A DNA stretch of 64,000 nt, from NCBI RefSeq assembly GCF_018343545.2, contig NZ_JAGYPE020000026.1:1-64000 (forward strand), in the 5' to 3' direction. The position numbers and the translations under genes were made by a program. How positions within the stretch are numbered: the stretch's first letter is position 1; every line of letters starts with the position of its first letter. Shown here piece after piece: positions 24,547 through 32,603 of the stretch. The notes beneath the pieces are model-generated. The model had not been told where the DNA came from, did not search any database, and worked only from the letters and a program-made list of their open reading frames with translations. This DNA is from Neobacillus citreus (GTDB lineage Bacteria; Bacillota; Bacilli; Bacillales; Cytobacillaceae).

Positions 24547-25302
24547 TTATTCTCCTTTATACCCGAGTCGTCTTGAAATCGATGAACCGACTTCAATTAA
24601 CTTGTCCTTTAGTTCATCCAGCCTAGCTTCCGTCATTCTCATGGAAGGACCGGAAATACTTACGGCACCAATCACATTTCCAAGATGATTAAAGATGGGC
24701 GCAGCCATACAAGTAACACCGGGTTCATTTTCTTCCCGCTCTACTCCATAGCCCTTTTTACGGATTTTTTCCAGAATATCCAATAATTCGTCTTGGTCCG
24801 TTATCGTGTTGTCTGTGTGTTTTGGCAGCCCTTTTTCCTCGATCATATCCATTACCTCTTCAGTCGGCAAATATGCCAATAAAACTTTCCCAGCACTGGT
24901 GCAATGCATAGGAACACGTCTGCCAACCTGCGAGTGCATTCGCAATGTTTCACTGCCCTCTAATTTTTCAATATAGACCGCTTCTTTTTGTGAATAAATG
25001 ATTAAATGAATCACTTCATTTGATAGATCTACCAATTCTTGCAAAAATGGCTTTGCTTCTTTTCGGATATCAATGGAATCTAACAGCTTGGCGCTCAATT
25101 CCAAATATTTATAACCTAATTTATACTTCTTCGTATCTGGGTCCTGTTCAATGTAGCCGTGGGAGGCAAGGGTGGCTAAAATCCGAAATATAGAACTTTT
25201 ATTTAATCCTAATTTTTCGGCCAGCTCCGTTACACCTAAACCGCCCTTCTGTGAACTGACATAGTTAACAATGGTTAAGGCTCTATCAATTGATTGTACC
25301 AT
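24547..25302 (-). CDS. IclR-family transcriptional regulator
   Basis: A 251-aa regulator of normal IclR length. The N-terminal winged helix-turn-helix (about 1-70) shows GLGVTELAEKLGLNKSSIFR and ILATLASHGYIEQD. The C-terminal effector domain (about 80-245) shows RVPMHCTSAGKVLLAYLP and GVTCMAAPIFNHLGNVIGA. It lies between two operons that both carry GAAAC-N3-GTTTC sites, which match the operator type of KdgR-like IclR proteins. In E. coli the IclR-family AllR represses the glyoxylate/allantoin genes, a suggestive parallel. No copy of the site is seen in front of its own gene. Confidence 0.9.
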   Translation of the reverse strand: MVQSIDRALTIVNYVSSQKGGLGVTELAEKLGLNKSSIFRILATLASHGYIEQDPDTKKYKLGYKYLELSAKLLDSIDIRKEAKPFLQELVDLSNEVIHLIIYSQKEAVYIEKLEGSETLRMHSQVGRRVPMHCTSAGKVLLAYLPTEEVMDMIEEKGLPKHTDNTITDQDELLDILEKIRKKGYGVEREENEPGVTCMAAPIFNHLGNVIGAVSISGPSMRMTEARLDELKDKLIEVGSSISRRLGYKGE

Positions 25303-25452
25303 GTTCCGACCCCTCTATCTTTGCTATTAATATTTATAAGGAGAATCAAATGCTGTACTTTTCATAGAATCTATTCTGTTCTCATTATATCACCATATTT
25401 TTAAACGAAGAAAGAATATTCTCAAATGAAGAATACCCTTTCAATATCCCTA

Positions 25453-26709
25453 TTATTGTTGAGTTAATAAATCATATAAAGCTAATGTGACAATTTTGGT
25501 CGATTTTAACAGATCATCCACTTTAATATGCTCGTCAGCACGATGTCCATTAGCCTCAAGGAGTGTACGCGGACCGGCTCCAAAGAGGACGACAGGAATG
25601 CCTGCTTCATAAAAATGACGGGCATCCGTATATAATGGCACTCCGTTCACCGGCAGTTCTCCACCCATAATTGTTGTCCAGTTAGTAGAAATTGATTGTA
25701 CTAAAGGAGAATCAACTGGGACCGGCCCGAAAGCGCGCGCCAGCAGAATTTGATTGATGTATGCCTCAACCCCTGCATAGTTTTCCAGTGCTTCAGCGAT
25801 GACGTTACGAATTTCAAGCTCAGCAACCTGAGGATTTTCCTCTGGAATAAGCCGTCTGTCAATGCGGATGGTCGCCTCATCTGGTACCACGTTTGTATTA
25901 ATGCCGCCAGAAATTAACCCTACTACGAGATTAGGAGAATCGATTCCAGGTACATTTGATTTAATTTTTGAAAAACCTTTTCTGTATTCGTATAATGCAC
26001 TTAATACGCCGGTCATGGCTTCAAGGGCGTCGTGGCCATATTGCGGTTCAGCAGCATGGGCAGATTTCCCCTTCAATTTCACTTCCAAATGAAGACAGCC
26101 GTTATGGGCATTCACCAACGAATAAGTGAATCCTGGGCAAATTGCCATATCCGGGTTAATTAGTCCTTTATCAAGCAGCCATTTTGGCCCAATGTCACCG
26201 CCAGTTTCTTCATCAAAAGTGAACGCAAGAGAAATTTTTCCCTTTAGGTCAGCCTGCAGCTTTCTTAAAGCTAGAACAGCAAATGTATAGGAAGCAATGT
26301 CCGATTTTGACACAGCAACGCCGCGGCCATACATTTTTCCATCGACCACGTTACCGCCATACGGATCTTGGGTCCAGCCAAGTCCCGGTGGCACTACGTC
26401 GCCATGAGAATTTAGGGTAATTTCAGGACCTTCACCGCTTCCGAACGTGGAGTATGCGACCACATTGGATGCTCTAATCATTCCAACTGCCTTCACTTTT
26501 TCTTCTTCTACTTCATTAAGTGATACGTTTTCCAATCCAAAGCCATCGAGGCGCTTATAGATATGTTCAGCAATTGCTTGGCAATCTCCTGGGGGATTAT
26601 CGGAAGGGATTGAAACAAGCTCTTGCAAAAACTTAATTAGTTCAGCCTGGTTTTCCTCAATATAATTGATTAATTGCTGCTTCTCTGCGCTTAATGTGTT
26701 TGTTTTCAA
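25453..26709 (-). CDS. M20-family ArgE/DapE-type deacylase
   Basis: A zinc amidohydrolase of 418 aa. Metal and catalytic blocks: EITLNSHGDVVPPG (first His and Asp), the Asp after KMYGRGVAVSKSD, FTFDEETGGDIGPKWLL (catalytic Glu pair), PLYTDARHFYEAGIP, and a late His in EANGHRADEHIKVDD. The dimerisation insert lies about 195-310. The start TTG overlaps the stop of the AllC-type gene (TTGA), so the two enzymes are translationally coupled. Its substrate is likely an N-acyl or N-carbamoyl amino compound. Its link to allantoate or ureido intermediates is inference from the partner gene. Confidence 0.85.
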   Translation of the reverse strand: MKTNTLSAEKQQLINYIEENQAELIKFLQELVSIPSDNPPGDCQAIAEHIYKRLDGFGLENVSLNEVEEEKVKAVGMIRASNVVAYSTFGSGEGPEITLNSHGDVVPPGLGWTQDPYGGNVVDGKMYGRGVAVSKSDIASYTFAVLALRKLQADLKGKISLAFTFDEETGGDIGPKWLLDKGLINPDMAICPGFTYSLVNAHNGCLHLEVKLKGKSAHAAEPQYGHDALEAMTGVLSALYEYRKGFSKIKSNVPGIDSPNLVVGLISGGINTNVVPDEATIRIDRRLIPEENPQVAELEIRNVIAEALENYAGVEAYINQILLARAFGPVPVDSPLVQSISTNWTTIMGGELPVNGVPLYTDARHFYEAGIPVVLFGAGPRTLLEANGHRADEHIKVDDLLKSTKIVTLALYDLLTQQ

Positions 26710-27977
26710 TTTACTTTCTCCTTTTCCATATTTGAATTTTTAACTGTTAATTGGATCACAGTATCCAGCAAGACTTTGGCACCCATTTCAATGTCTTTTA
26801 CGGCTGCGAATTCAGCAGGGTTATGGCTGATTCCTTCTTTGCAGCGGACGAATATCATACCTACCTTTGTAAGTTCTGCCATCGCCATGGCGTCATGACC
26901 TGCTCCGCTGATTAAAGAAATGGTCCTCATCCCATTTGAGAGAATAGACGATTCAATGGCAGCGATAATGTTTGCGTCACATAGTGTAGGGTCGGTTTCC
27001 ATTATTTTTTCAACCTGGAAAGAGAGATTGCGTTTCTGGCAGATGGTGTTCGCGACATGAAGAATTTCGTCAATTACCCTTGATTTTCGGACTGCATCGG
27101 TATCACGAATATCAAGTGTTCCTGTCACTTCCCCTGGGATGACATTGCTTGCCCCCGGATTTACCTGAAGCTTTCCGACAGTTGCGACAATCGGCGCGTT
27201 TTCTTTAGCTAATTTTTCTATTGCTAAAATGATTTCTGCCGCTCCAGAAAGAGCATCCCTGCGAAGGTCGAGGGGCACGGTTCCCGCATGACCAGCAAAA
27301 CCGGTAACTTTAAAAGAAAACCTGGAGGCACCGGCTATTCCGGTTACCACTCCACATGGAAGGCCTTCTTTTTCTAGTACGGGACCTTGTTCAATATGAA
27401 GTTCTATGTAACCAAGAACATCATTTGCATGTCTTGCGGCTGATTTGTATTGATACGGTTCTAAGCCCAATTCCTCAAGAGAACTTGCCAGGGTGATACC
27501 TGTTTCATCTGTAAGCTCTAATGTTTGTGGAGAAAAGGTTCCGGCGATGGCTTTGCTTCCAAGGAAGGTGGAGTGAAATCTGACCCCCTCTTCATCGCTA
27601 AAGCCGATGACCTCGATTGGGTGGTCCAGCCGTGTGTCATTTTCATAAAGTACCTGAACAATTTCGATTCCGGCAATAACACCTAACATCCCGTCATATT
27701 TTCCACCGTTAATAACGGTATCAAGATGGGAGCCAATCATTAACGCTGGTGCGTTTGGTTTTGCACCTTCGTAGCGGCCAATTATATTATTGAGATTGTC
27801 GACACGAACCTTCATGCCGGCATCACTCATCCATTTTTTCACCAAATCTTGGCCTCTTTGAAACTCTTTTGTAAATGATAGTCTCGTTACCCCATTTTTT
27901 GTTTCAGAGATTTCAGCTAATTCCTCCAGCCTTTGCGATATTCTTTGGCCACAAATCTGTCCTTTTTTTATCTCCAA
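26706..27977 (-). CDS. Allantoate amidohydrolase / N-carbamoyl amino acid hydrolase family (AllC-type)
   Basis: An M20-family Zn hydrolase, about 424 aa. MIGSHLDTVINGGKYDGMLG (His, Asp), GFSDEEGVRFHSTFLGSKA (catalytic Glu), YIELHIEQGPVLEKEGLP, GFAGHAGTVPLDLRRDAL and SGAGHDAMAMAELTK are all typical of AllC/hydantoinase-type enzymes. With allantoinase encoded 9 kb away, allantoate is the likely substrate, though carbamoyl-amino acids cannot be excluded. A TTG at 28001 is possible, but the AGGGGTG site supports the TTG at 27977. An IclR-type operator lies about 30 bases upstream. Confidence 0.85.
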   Translation of the reverse strand: MEIKKGQICGQRISQRLEELAEISETKNGVTRLSFTKEFQRGQDLVKKWMSDAGMKVRVDNLNNIIGRYEGAKPNAPALMIGSHLDTVINGGKYDGMLGVIAGIEIVQVLYENDTRLDHPIEVIGFSDEEGVRFHSTFLGSKAIAGTFSPQTLELTDETGITLASSLEELGLEPYQYKSAARHANDVLGYIELHIEQGPVLEKEGLPCGVVTGIAGASRFSFKVTGFAGHAGTVPLDLRRDALSGAAEIILAIEKLAKENAPIVATVGKLQVNPGASNVIPGEVTGTLDIRDTDAVRKSRVIDEILHVANTICQKRNLSFQVEKIMETDPTLCDANIIAAIESSILSNGMRTISLISGAGHDAMAMAELTKVGMIFVRCKEGISHNPAEFAAVKDIEMGAKVLLDTVIQLTVKNSNMEKEKVN

Positions 27978-28006
27978 ACAAATCACCCCTTGTCTGGTCA
28001 ATTTTT

Positions 28007-28031
28007 GTTGCTTATTACAAAACCTCGTTTC
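28007..28031. promoter_or_regulatory. IclR-type operator, copy D
   Basis: GTTGCTTATT followed by ACAAAAC-CTC-GTTTC. It shares the ten-base flank and the GTTTC half with copies A-C; the left arm is AAAAC. It sits just upstream of the AllC-type gene, tying that operon to the transketolase operon. Confidence 0.65.
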
Positions 28032-28225
28032 ACATTGTTCGTGATTTTATTTTATCATCACAAAATTAAAATAGCAAGATTTTTCAGATAACTAATTTTA
28101 TATAATAATTGTGCTTTAAATGTTAATATTATTATTCTATTTGATTCCATAATTTCCTTTTTGCTACAGATAAATGCGGTTGTTTTTTTTTGTGAGAACT
28201 ATCAAACTTTTAGGCAAAAAAAAAC

Positions 28226-28246
28226 ACCGCCGTCATCGACAGCAGC
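28226..28246 (-). terminator. Terminator after the sigma factor gene
   Basis: On the minus strand GCTGCTG (28246-28240) pairs with CGGCGGT (28232-28226), including G-U pairs, and runs into a T-tract. It lies just after the stop of the sigma factor gene. Confidence 0.65.
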
Positions 28247-28253
28247 ATTTAAT

Positions 28254-28766
28254 TTATGCAATTTTCGTTTCAAAAACCAATAACTTAAGTTTTTTTCTGG
28301 CCCGGTAGATCTTTGTTTTTACCGTATTAGGGTTCAATTGGAGTACATTTGCGATTTCCTCTTCTTTTAAACCTTTTGTGAACTTAAGCATCAGTAACTC
28401 CTGCTGCTCATATGGCAGCGTCCCGATTGCCTCATTGATCTCTTCAAAAAGCAAACCTGTCTCTACTTCCTGCTCCACATTCTGTTTTGTTTCTTTGCCC
28501 ATAAGTTCAAGCAAATCGTGTTCAAAAGGGACAGCTTTTTTTCTTTTCTCACGTCTGATAAAATCAATGGCAGTTCTGGCTGCAATCACAGATAGCCAAG
28601 CTCCCATTTTTCCTTGCTCTTCAATCGTTCCCGCCTTATTCAACGCTTTAATGAACGTTTCTTGAACGACATCTTCAGCGTGAAACCGGTCCCTCGTAAT
28701 GGAATAGCTAATCACAAACAACCGTTTATAATAGAGCGAATAAAGCTCTGTGAAATCCAGTTCCAT
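28254..28766 (-). CDS. ECF-type sigma-70 family RNA polymerase sigma factor
   Basis: 170 aa. Region 2 (about 1-90) shows LYSLYYKRLFVISYSITRD, then HAEDVVQETFIKALNKA and WLSVIAARTAIDFIRRE. Region 4 (about 110-165) shows GTLPYEQQELLMLKFTKGLK and EEIANVLQLNPNTVKTKIYR. The frame extends upstream to 28979, but the GGGAAAGGGAG site directly before ATG 28766 marks the true start; the extension is antisense-free overlap with the kinase gene. It is the third gene of a response regulator, kinase, sigma operon. No anti-sigma gene is adjacent, so the kinase pathway may control it. Confidence 0.88.
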   Translation of the reverse strand: MELDFTELYSLYYKRLFVISYSITRDRFHAEDVVQETFIKALNKAGTIEEQGKMGAWLSVIAARTAIDFIRREKRKKAVPFEHDLLELMGKETKQNVEQEVETGLLFEEINEAIGTLPYEQQELLMLKFTKGLKEEEIANVLQLNPNTVKTKIYRARKKLKLLVFETKIA

Positions 28767-28803
28767 CTCCCTTTCCCTTTCTAACGCTATTTTTTTCCTG
28801 CGT

Positions 28804-31032
28804 TTAATCCCCAAGCAGCAAAGTAATGATGACCTTAAATAAATCGCCGTCCGCTTCAATATCCAATTTCCCATCATGCAGGTCGATAATTGATTTGACA
28901 ATGGCAAGACCGAGACCTGACCCGTCGGTATGGCGGGAAGTATCGCCGCGCTTGAAGCGTTCAAACAACTCATCGACATTATCGCTCAGTTCATATTTGG
29001 AGACATTTTTAAACGTGATGAGGGCTTGGTGTTCCACAGTTTTAATGGAAATATAGACACGTGTATTTTCAAGCGAATATTTCAGGATATTGCCAATTAA
29101 GTTATCAAAAACTCTCCACAGCTTTTGGCCGTCGACAAGGGCATAAATCGGCTGCCCTGCTTGGTTAACCCGGAATTGCAGGCTGGATGCACGAATCGTT
29201 TCATCATATTCTGCGAGGGCCTGCTGCAATAGCTGGTTGAGGTCCACTTTTGCCTTTACCAACTCAACACTGCCACTTGCCATTTTTGATACCTCAAACA
29301 GGTCATCGATCAACACCTTTAATCGCTTTGATTTTCGGTCAATTATTTCGAGGTATGCTGTTTTTTCCTCCTCCGACACATCATTTCCCTTTAATAATTC
29401 CGTATAGGTAATGATGGAGGTCAGAGGCGTCCTAAGATCATGGCTGACGTTGGTAATAAGTTCCGTTTTTAATCGTTCACTCTTGGCCTGCTCGGACTGA
29501 GAGTGCTTCACACCCTGCTTCAGGACATTAATATTGCCTGCCAATGTAGCCAAAACGGATTTCCCGGTTACATCAAGGTCCTCCCCAAGTTTTCCAGCCG
29601 CCAGCTCATTTGTTTTTTGGACAATCCGATTAAAATAACCCACTTTTTTGACCAAAAACATTCCAAGTGGAAACCCTGCGCCTGCTAACAGAAAAATATA
29701 CAAGATAACAAATATAGGATTCATCGCCACCATCAACGCCGCCGCACCAATGAAAAACACCCCAGTAAGCAGAATGAACATCTGCATTCCTGTGCTTTGA
29801 TCAAGAAACGCTTCGACTAAGGCCGCACGGACGCTTTTGAAAACCTTTTTGCCGCCCTGCCATGTTTTTACCGATAAACTCTTCTTCCATTCTTCTTTCA
29901 CATTGGTCCAACTTTTCAGATCCACCTGTAAAAATTTACGCTGCACATGGGTGATAGCCACAAAAATGGCGGTCCCAAGCAAGGCGAATACGATTTCGCT
30001 TGCTAATATATAAAGATTGTTATAGATATTATAAAAATTTTCATTGACTAGAAAGATAAATATTATGGACAATAGGGCGGTGATCAGAAATAGGCCCACT
30101 CTAGTATCAATCGGAAGCTTGTTATAGATAGGCCGCCAGCTTTCCACTTGCGCATTTACAGCCGTCATTTTTTTTGAAAAATAAAGGCTTAACAGCAAGC
30201 CAATAATGCCTGCCAAGCAGTAACTCAGGATAATGAGCTGATTGCGTTTAAAATCCTTGTACTGCTCCATCAGAGGGGACGATGCAGAAAGCGTTTTGGC
30301 AATTCCGATTTGGCCTTCAATCGTTTTCTGTGAGTTGATGCTCAACACGTCCGCCAAGTCCTCGTATCCTCCGGGACCATAATGAAGATAAGAATCACTT
30401 GAAATGCTAAAGTTGGTTAAATAAAGCATATCTTTTTGTTTAAGCGGATTTTCATTATTTTGATTGCTATAAACTTTTCCGGTTTCTGGGTCTTTAAAAT
30501 AGTAGGTTAATTCTTTTTGGTATCTTAAAAAATCATACTTGAATTGGTCTCTTTTCTTAAAATACTCATCAATTTTCGTTTCTTTTTCTTTGACCACCTT
30601 TGGCCTGACCCAGTCATCGCTGGCAAAATTGTTGCTGATGTCCTCTATTTTTGCATCTCTTTCCTTTATCAAGGCATTGGCTATCTCTTCATTTTTCGCT
30701 GCTTGAGCATCTTGAATGCGAGATTCATATTGAGCCCGGATGTTGGAAATTTGCTGATCTAAACCACCATAGCGGAACCGATGCTCATCTATATCGTCTT
30801 TCGTAACGGTAATCGCGGCTTTTGCCTCTTCAGGCGTAGTTTCGTTTAACTCAAACATGCTTAAATATCCCGCGAATTGATCAAGCTCACTGTGAAATTC
30901 CGGCGTATGGAAAAAATCGCGATTCATATATTTGGTACCCGTGGAAATTAGGGCCAGAATGCCGCTTAACGAGAAGGTTAACAGAAATGCCCAAAGATAA
31001 ATCAAAATACTACTTTTCCATTTTGTAGCCAA
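28804..31032 (-). CDS. Sensor histidine kinase with large extracytoplasmic domain and several membrane helices
   Basis: A 742-aa kinase. TM1 (about 10-30) is followed by an extracytoplasmic domain (about 30-265) with a coiled-coil-like, charged stretch (about 90-170). Several helices follow (about 270-290, 315-350, 415-460). Then come a HAMP-like linker, HisKA with LITNVSHDLRTPLTSIITY (phospho-His), and HATPase with RVFDNLIGNILKYS (N box) and HTDGSGLGLAIVKSII (G2). The TTG start overlaps the response regulator gene by 23 bases. The extra membrane core between sensor and catalytic parts is unusual. The signal is unknown; cell-envelope stress is a reasonable guess. Confidence 0.9.
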   Translation of the reverse strand: MATKWKSSILIYLWAFLLTFSLSGILALISTGTKYMNRDFFHTPEFHSELDQFAGYLSMFELNETTPEEAKAAITVTKDDIDEHRFRYGGLDQQISNIRAQYESRIQDAQAAKNEEIANALIKERDAKIEDISNNFASDDWVRPKVVKEKETKIDEYFKKRDQFKYDFLRYQKELTYYFKDPETGKVYSNQNNENPLKQKDMLYLTNFSISSDSYLHYGPGGYEDLADVLSINSQKTIEGQIGIAKTLSASSPLMEQYKDFKRNQLIILSYCLAGIIGLLLSLYFSKKMTAVNAQVESWRPIYNKLPIDTRVGLFLITALLSIIFIFLVNENFYNIYNNLYILASEIVFALLGTAIFVAITHVQRKFLQVDLKSWTNVKEEWKKSLSVKTWQGGKKVFKSVRAALVEAFLDQSTGMQMFILLTGVFFIGAAALMVAMNPIFVILYIFLLAGAGFPLGMFLVKKVGYFNRIVQKTNELAAGKLGEDLDVTGKSVLATLAGNINVLKQGVKHSQSEQAKSERLKTELITNVSHDLRTPLTSIITYTELLKGNDVSEEEKTAYLEIIDRKSKRLKVLIDDLFEVSKMASGSVELVKAKVDLNQLLQQALAEYDETIRASSLQFRVNQAGQPIYALVDGQKLWRVFDNLIGNILKYSLENTRVYISIKTVEHQALITFKNVSKYELSDNVDELFERFKRGDTSRHTDGSGLGLAIVKSIIDLHDGKLDIEADGDLFKVIITLLLGD

Positions 31033-31702
31033 TGCCCCACACCACCTTTAAAAATCTTGGATTCTTCGGATCAATTTCAATTTTTTCACGGATTTTCCGG
31101 ATGTGAACAGCCACTGTATTTTCTGCATTGTAGCCTGGTTCCTTCCACACCCGCTCGTAAATTTCATCAATGGAAAAGACCCGGCCGGCATTGGTCATTA
31201 ACAATTCGACAATCTTATACTCTATCGGCGTCAGCTTGACCGGCTCCCCATGTACCGTCACTTCTTTTGCTTCTTGGTCTAGGGTAAGACCGTTTAAATC
31301 GATTACTTTTTTAATTCCGCCATATGTACCTAATGTGACATACCTGCGCAGCTGGGATTTCACGCGGGCGACAAGCTCCATCGGGTTGAACGGTTTTGTG
31401 ACGTAATCGTCAGCCCCTACCTGGAGCCCCAGAATCTTATCTGTGTCCTCACTTTTCGCGCTTAAAATAATGATTGGGATATTTTGTTTTTCGCGGATTT
31501 TAAAGGTTGCGGAAATCCCATCAAGCCGAGGCATCATAACATCAAGGATAATCAGGTGAACGGTGTGTTCATTTAATATTTCGAGCGCCTCAATCCCATC
31601 CTTTGCCTTGAGGACGATGATCCCTTCATTTTTGAGGTAAATTTCGATGGCATCGCGAATTTCCTTTTCATCATCCACTACCAGCACAAAATAATTGTTC
31701 AT
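31010..31702 (-). CDS. OmpR/PhoB-family response regulator
   Basis: 230 aa. The receiver domain (about 1-120) has VVDDEKEIRDAIEIYL, phospho-acceptor Asp in HLIILDVMMPRLDG, and Lys in ADDYVTKPFNPMEL. The C-terminal winged helix (about 135-228) has LTPIEYKIVELLMTNAGRVF and ENTVAVHIRKIREKIE, ending VVWGIGYKME. It is the first gene of the operon with the histidine kinase and ECF sigma factor. The start follows AGAAGGCGAGAG. Upstream, CTTAAG direct repeats at 11-base spacing (31777 and 31788) fit an OmpR-type autoregulatory site. Confidence 0.93.
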   Translation of the reverse strand: MNNYFVLVVDDEKEIRDAIEIYLKNEGIIVLKAKDGIEALEILNEHTVHLIILDVMMPRLDGISATFKIREKQNIPIIILSAKSEDTDKILGLQVGADDYVTKPFNPMELVARVKSQLRRYVTLGTYGGIKKVIDLNGLTLDQEAKEVTVHGEPVKLTPIEYKIVELLMTNAGRVFSIDEIYERVWKEPGYNAENTVAVHIRKIREKIEIDPKNPRFLKVVWGIGYKMEK

Positions 31703-31753
31703 ATCTCTCGCCTTCTTTCTTGCTTCAACATGTCTATATCGTAAACAGCAAAT

Positions 31754-31793
31754 CTTAAATTCAAGTCAGGATAAATCTTAAGAATTTCTTAAG
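31754..31793 (-). promoter_or_regulatory. CTTAA(A/G) direct repeats upstream of the response regulator gene
   Basis: CTTAAG at 31777-31782 and 31788-31793 (11-base period), with CTTAAA at 31754-31759, about two further turns away. OmpR/PhoB-family proteins bind direct repeats with this spacing. A candidate autoregulatory operator. I see no other feature between 31703 and 31916. Confidence 0.45.
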
Positions 31794-31916
31794 GTTTTAT
31801 GATTATTCCTTTTTAGGGAAAAACTGCAAAATCTATCATTCTTAGAATAGCAGTGTTCGTTCAAAGAATAAACCTGTTCTTTGTTGCAGACTTTGATTCA
31901 ATCACCCAATAAAAAA

Positions 31917-31935
31917 AGCTGCCTCCATGACAGCT
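31917..31935 (-). terminator. Terminator on the minus strand
   Basis: AGCTG (31917-31921) pairs with CAGCT (31931-31935). Read on the minus strand it is followed by seven T. It would end the transcript of the membrane protein gene at 32124 after a repeat-bearing 3' region. Confidence 0.6.
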
Positions 31936-32019
31936 AATAATTAATATGCATTTGTAGAGATTTTCGTAATGACTAGGATGAAGAATTGAACTCCTCAGTC
32001 GTTATTAACACTTCATAAC

Positions 32020-32117
32020 GACCGGAACGGCAATCCATTTACTGCTTCGGGTGTTATGCGCTTTTTTAAAGACCAGAATGGCAATTCATCTACTGGTTCA
32101 TGCGTCGCTCTTTTTAT
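32020..32117 (-). repeat. Two-copy 51-bp imperfect tandem repeat, codon-phased after a stop codon
   Basis: Copies at 32020-32067 and 32071-32117, offset exactly 51 bases (17 codons). On the minus strand, in frame after the TGA of the membrane protein gene (32124-32126), they read as HEPVDELPFWSLKK and TPEAVNGLPFRSL before a further TGA. An 8-bp inverted repeat (GTCGTTAT/ATAACGAC, 31998-32022) overlaps the end. It has no start codon of its own. Confidence 0.6.
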
Positions 32118-32123
32118 TAAATA

Positions 32124-32498
32124 TCATAATCTACCAAATTTCTTCAGCACTCCATAAACTACATAAAAAATGAGCTGTACAATAAATACCAATGAAGGAA
32201 CCACGAGTTCCCATAGAAGATAATCCCATCTGAAAATTGTAAATCCTGTGAGGTCGTTTTTATAACTAATTATTGAATAAATATGGTAAAGGACATTTTG
32301 TGCAGCCATTAGCGAAAACCATATCCAAAATAGAAATCTATTAGAGCTTTTCTTTAGCAGCTTAAAAGAGACAATTAAGGAAAAGATAACAACAAAATAG
32401 ATAACTACCATGAGTTCCCTATCCCCGCTATGTTTCGGGATAAAGACTGTTCCTGCAAGGACAAGCCAGACCAAATACTTCACCATAATGTCCGCCAA
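32124..32498 (-). CDS. Hypothetical small membrane protein (four helices)
   Basis: A 124-aa hydrophobic protein with about four transmembrane helices: about 6-22, 30-47, 55-75 and 95-118. I recognise no family. The coordinate given uses the first standard start (TTG at 32498), which has no ribosome binding site. A strong GGAGGA (32527-32532) lies seven bases before an in-frame CTG at 32519. That would give seven more residues, extending the first helix, so a CTG start is possible. Downstream, the frame continues after TGA into a repeat. Confidence 0.6.
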   Translation of the reverse strand: MADIMVKYLVWLVLAGTVFIPKHSGDRELMVVIYFVVIFSLIVSFKLLKKSSNRFLFWIWFSLMAAQNVLYHIYSIISYKNDLTGFTIFRWDYLLWELVVPSLVFIVQLIFYVVYGVLKKFGRL

Positions 32499-32561
32499 AA
32501 TAATCAGCCAATATTTCAGAGCTTATTCCTCCAATAATTTCCTATTATTAATATAAAAATA

Positions 32562-32583
32562 CCACAGTCAGCTTGTACTGTGG
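32562..32583 (-). terminator. Terminator after msrAB
   Basis: CCACAGT (32562-32568) pairs with ACTGTGG (32577-32583). On the minus strand it is followed by TATTTTTAT. It lies 20 bases after the msrAB stop. Confidence 0.75.
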
Positions 32584-32603
32584 CATTAAAATTGAAATTA
32601 TAC

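Noticed and set aside
28767-28979. N-terminal extension of the sigma factor to 241 residues
   Set aside because: The extra residues are low in sigma character, overlap the kinase coding region, and a strong ribosome binding site sits directly before the ATG at 28766.
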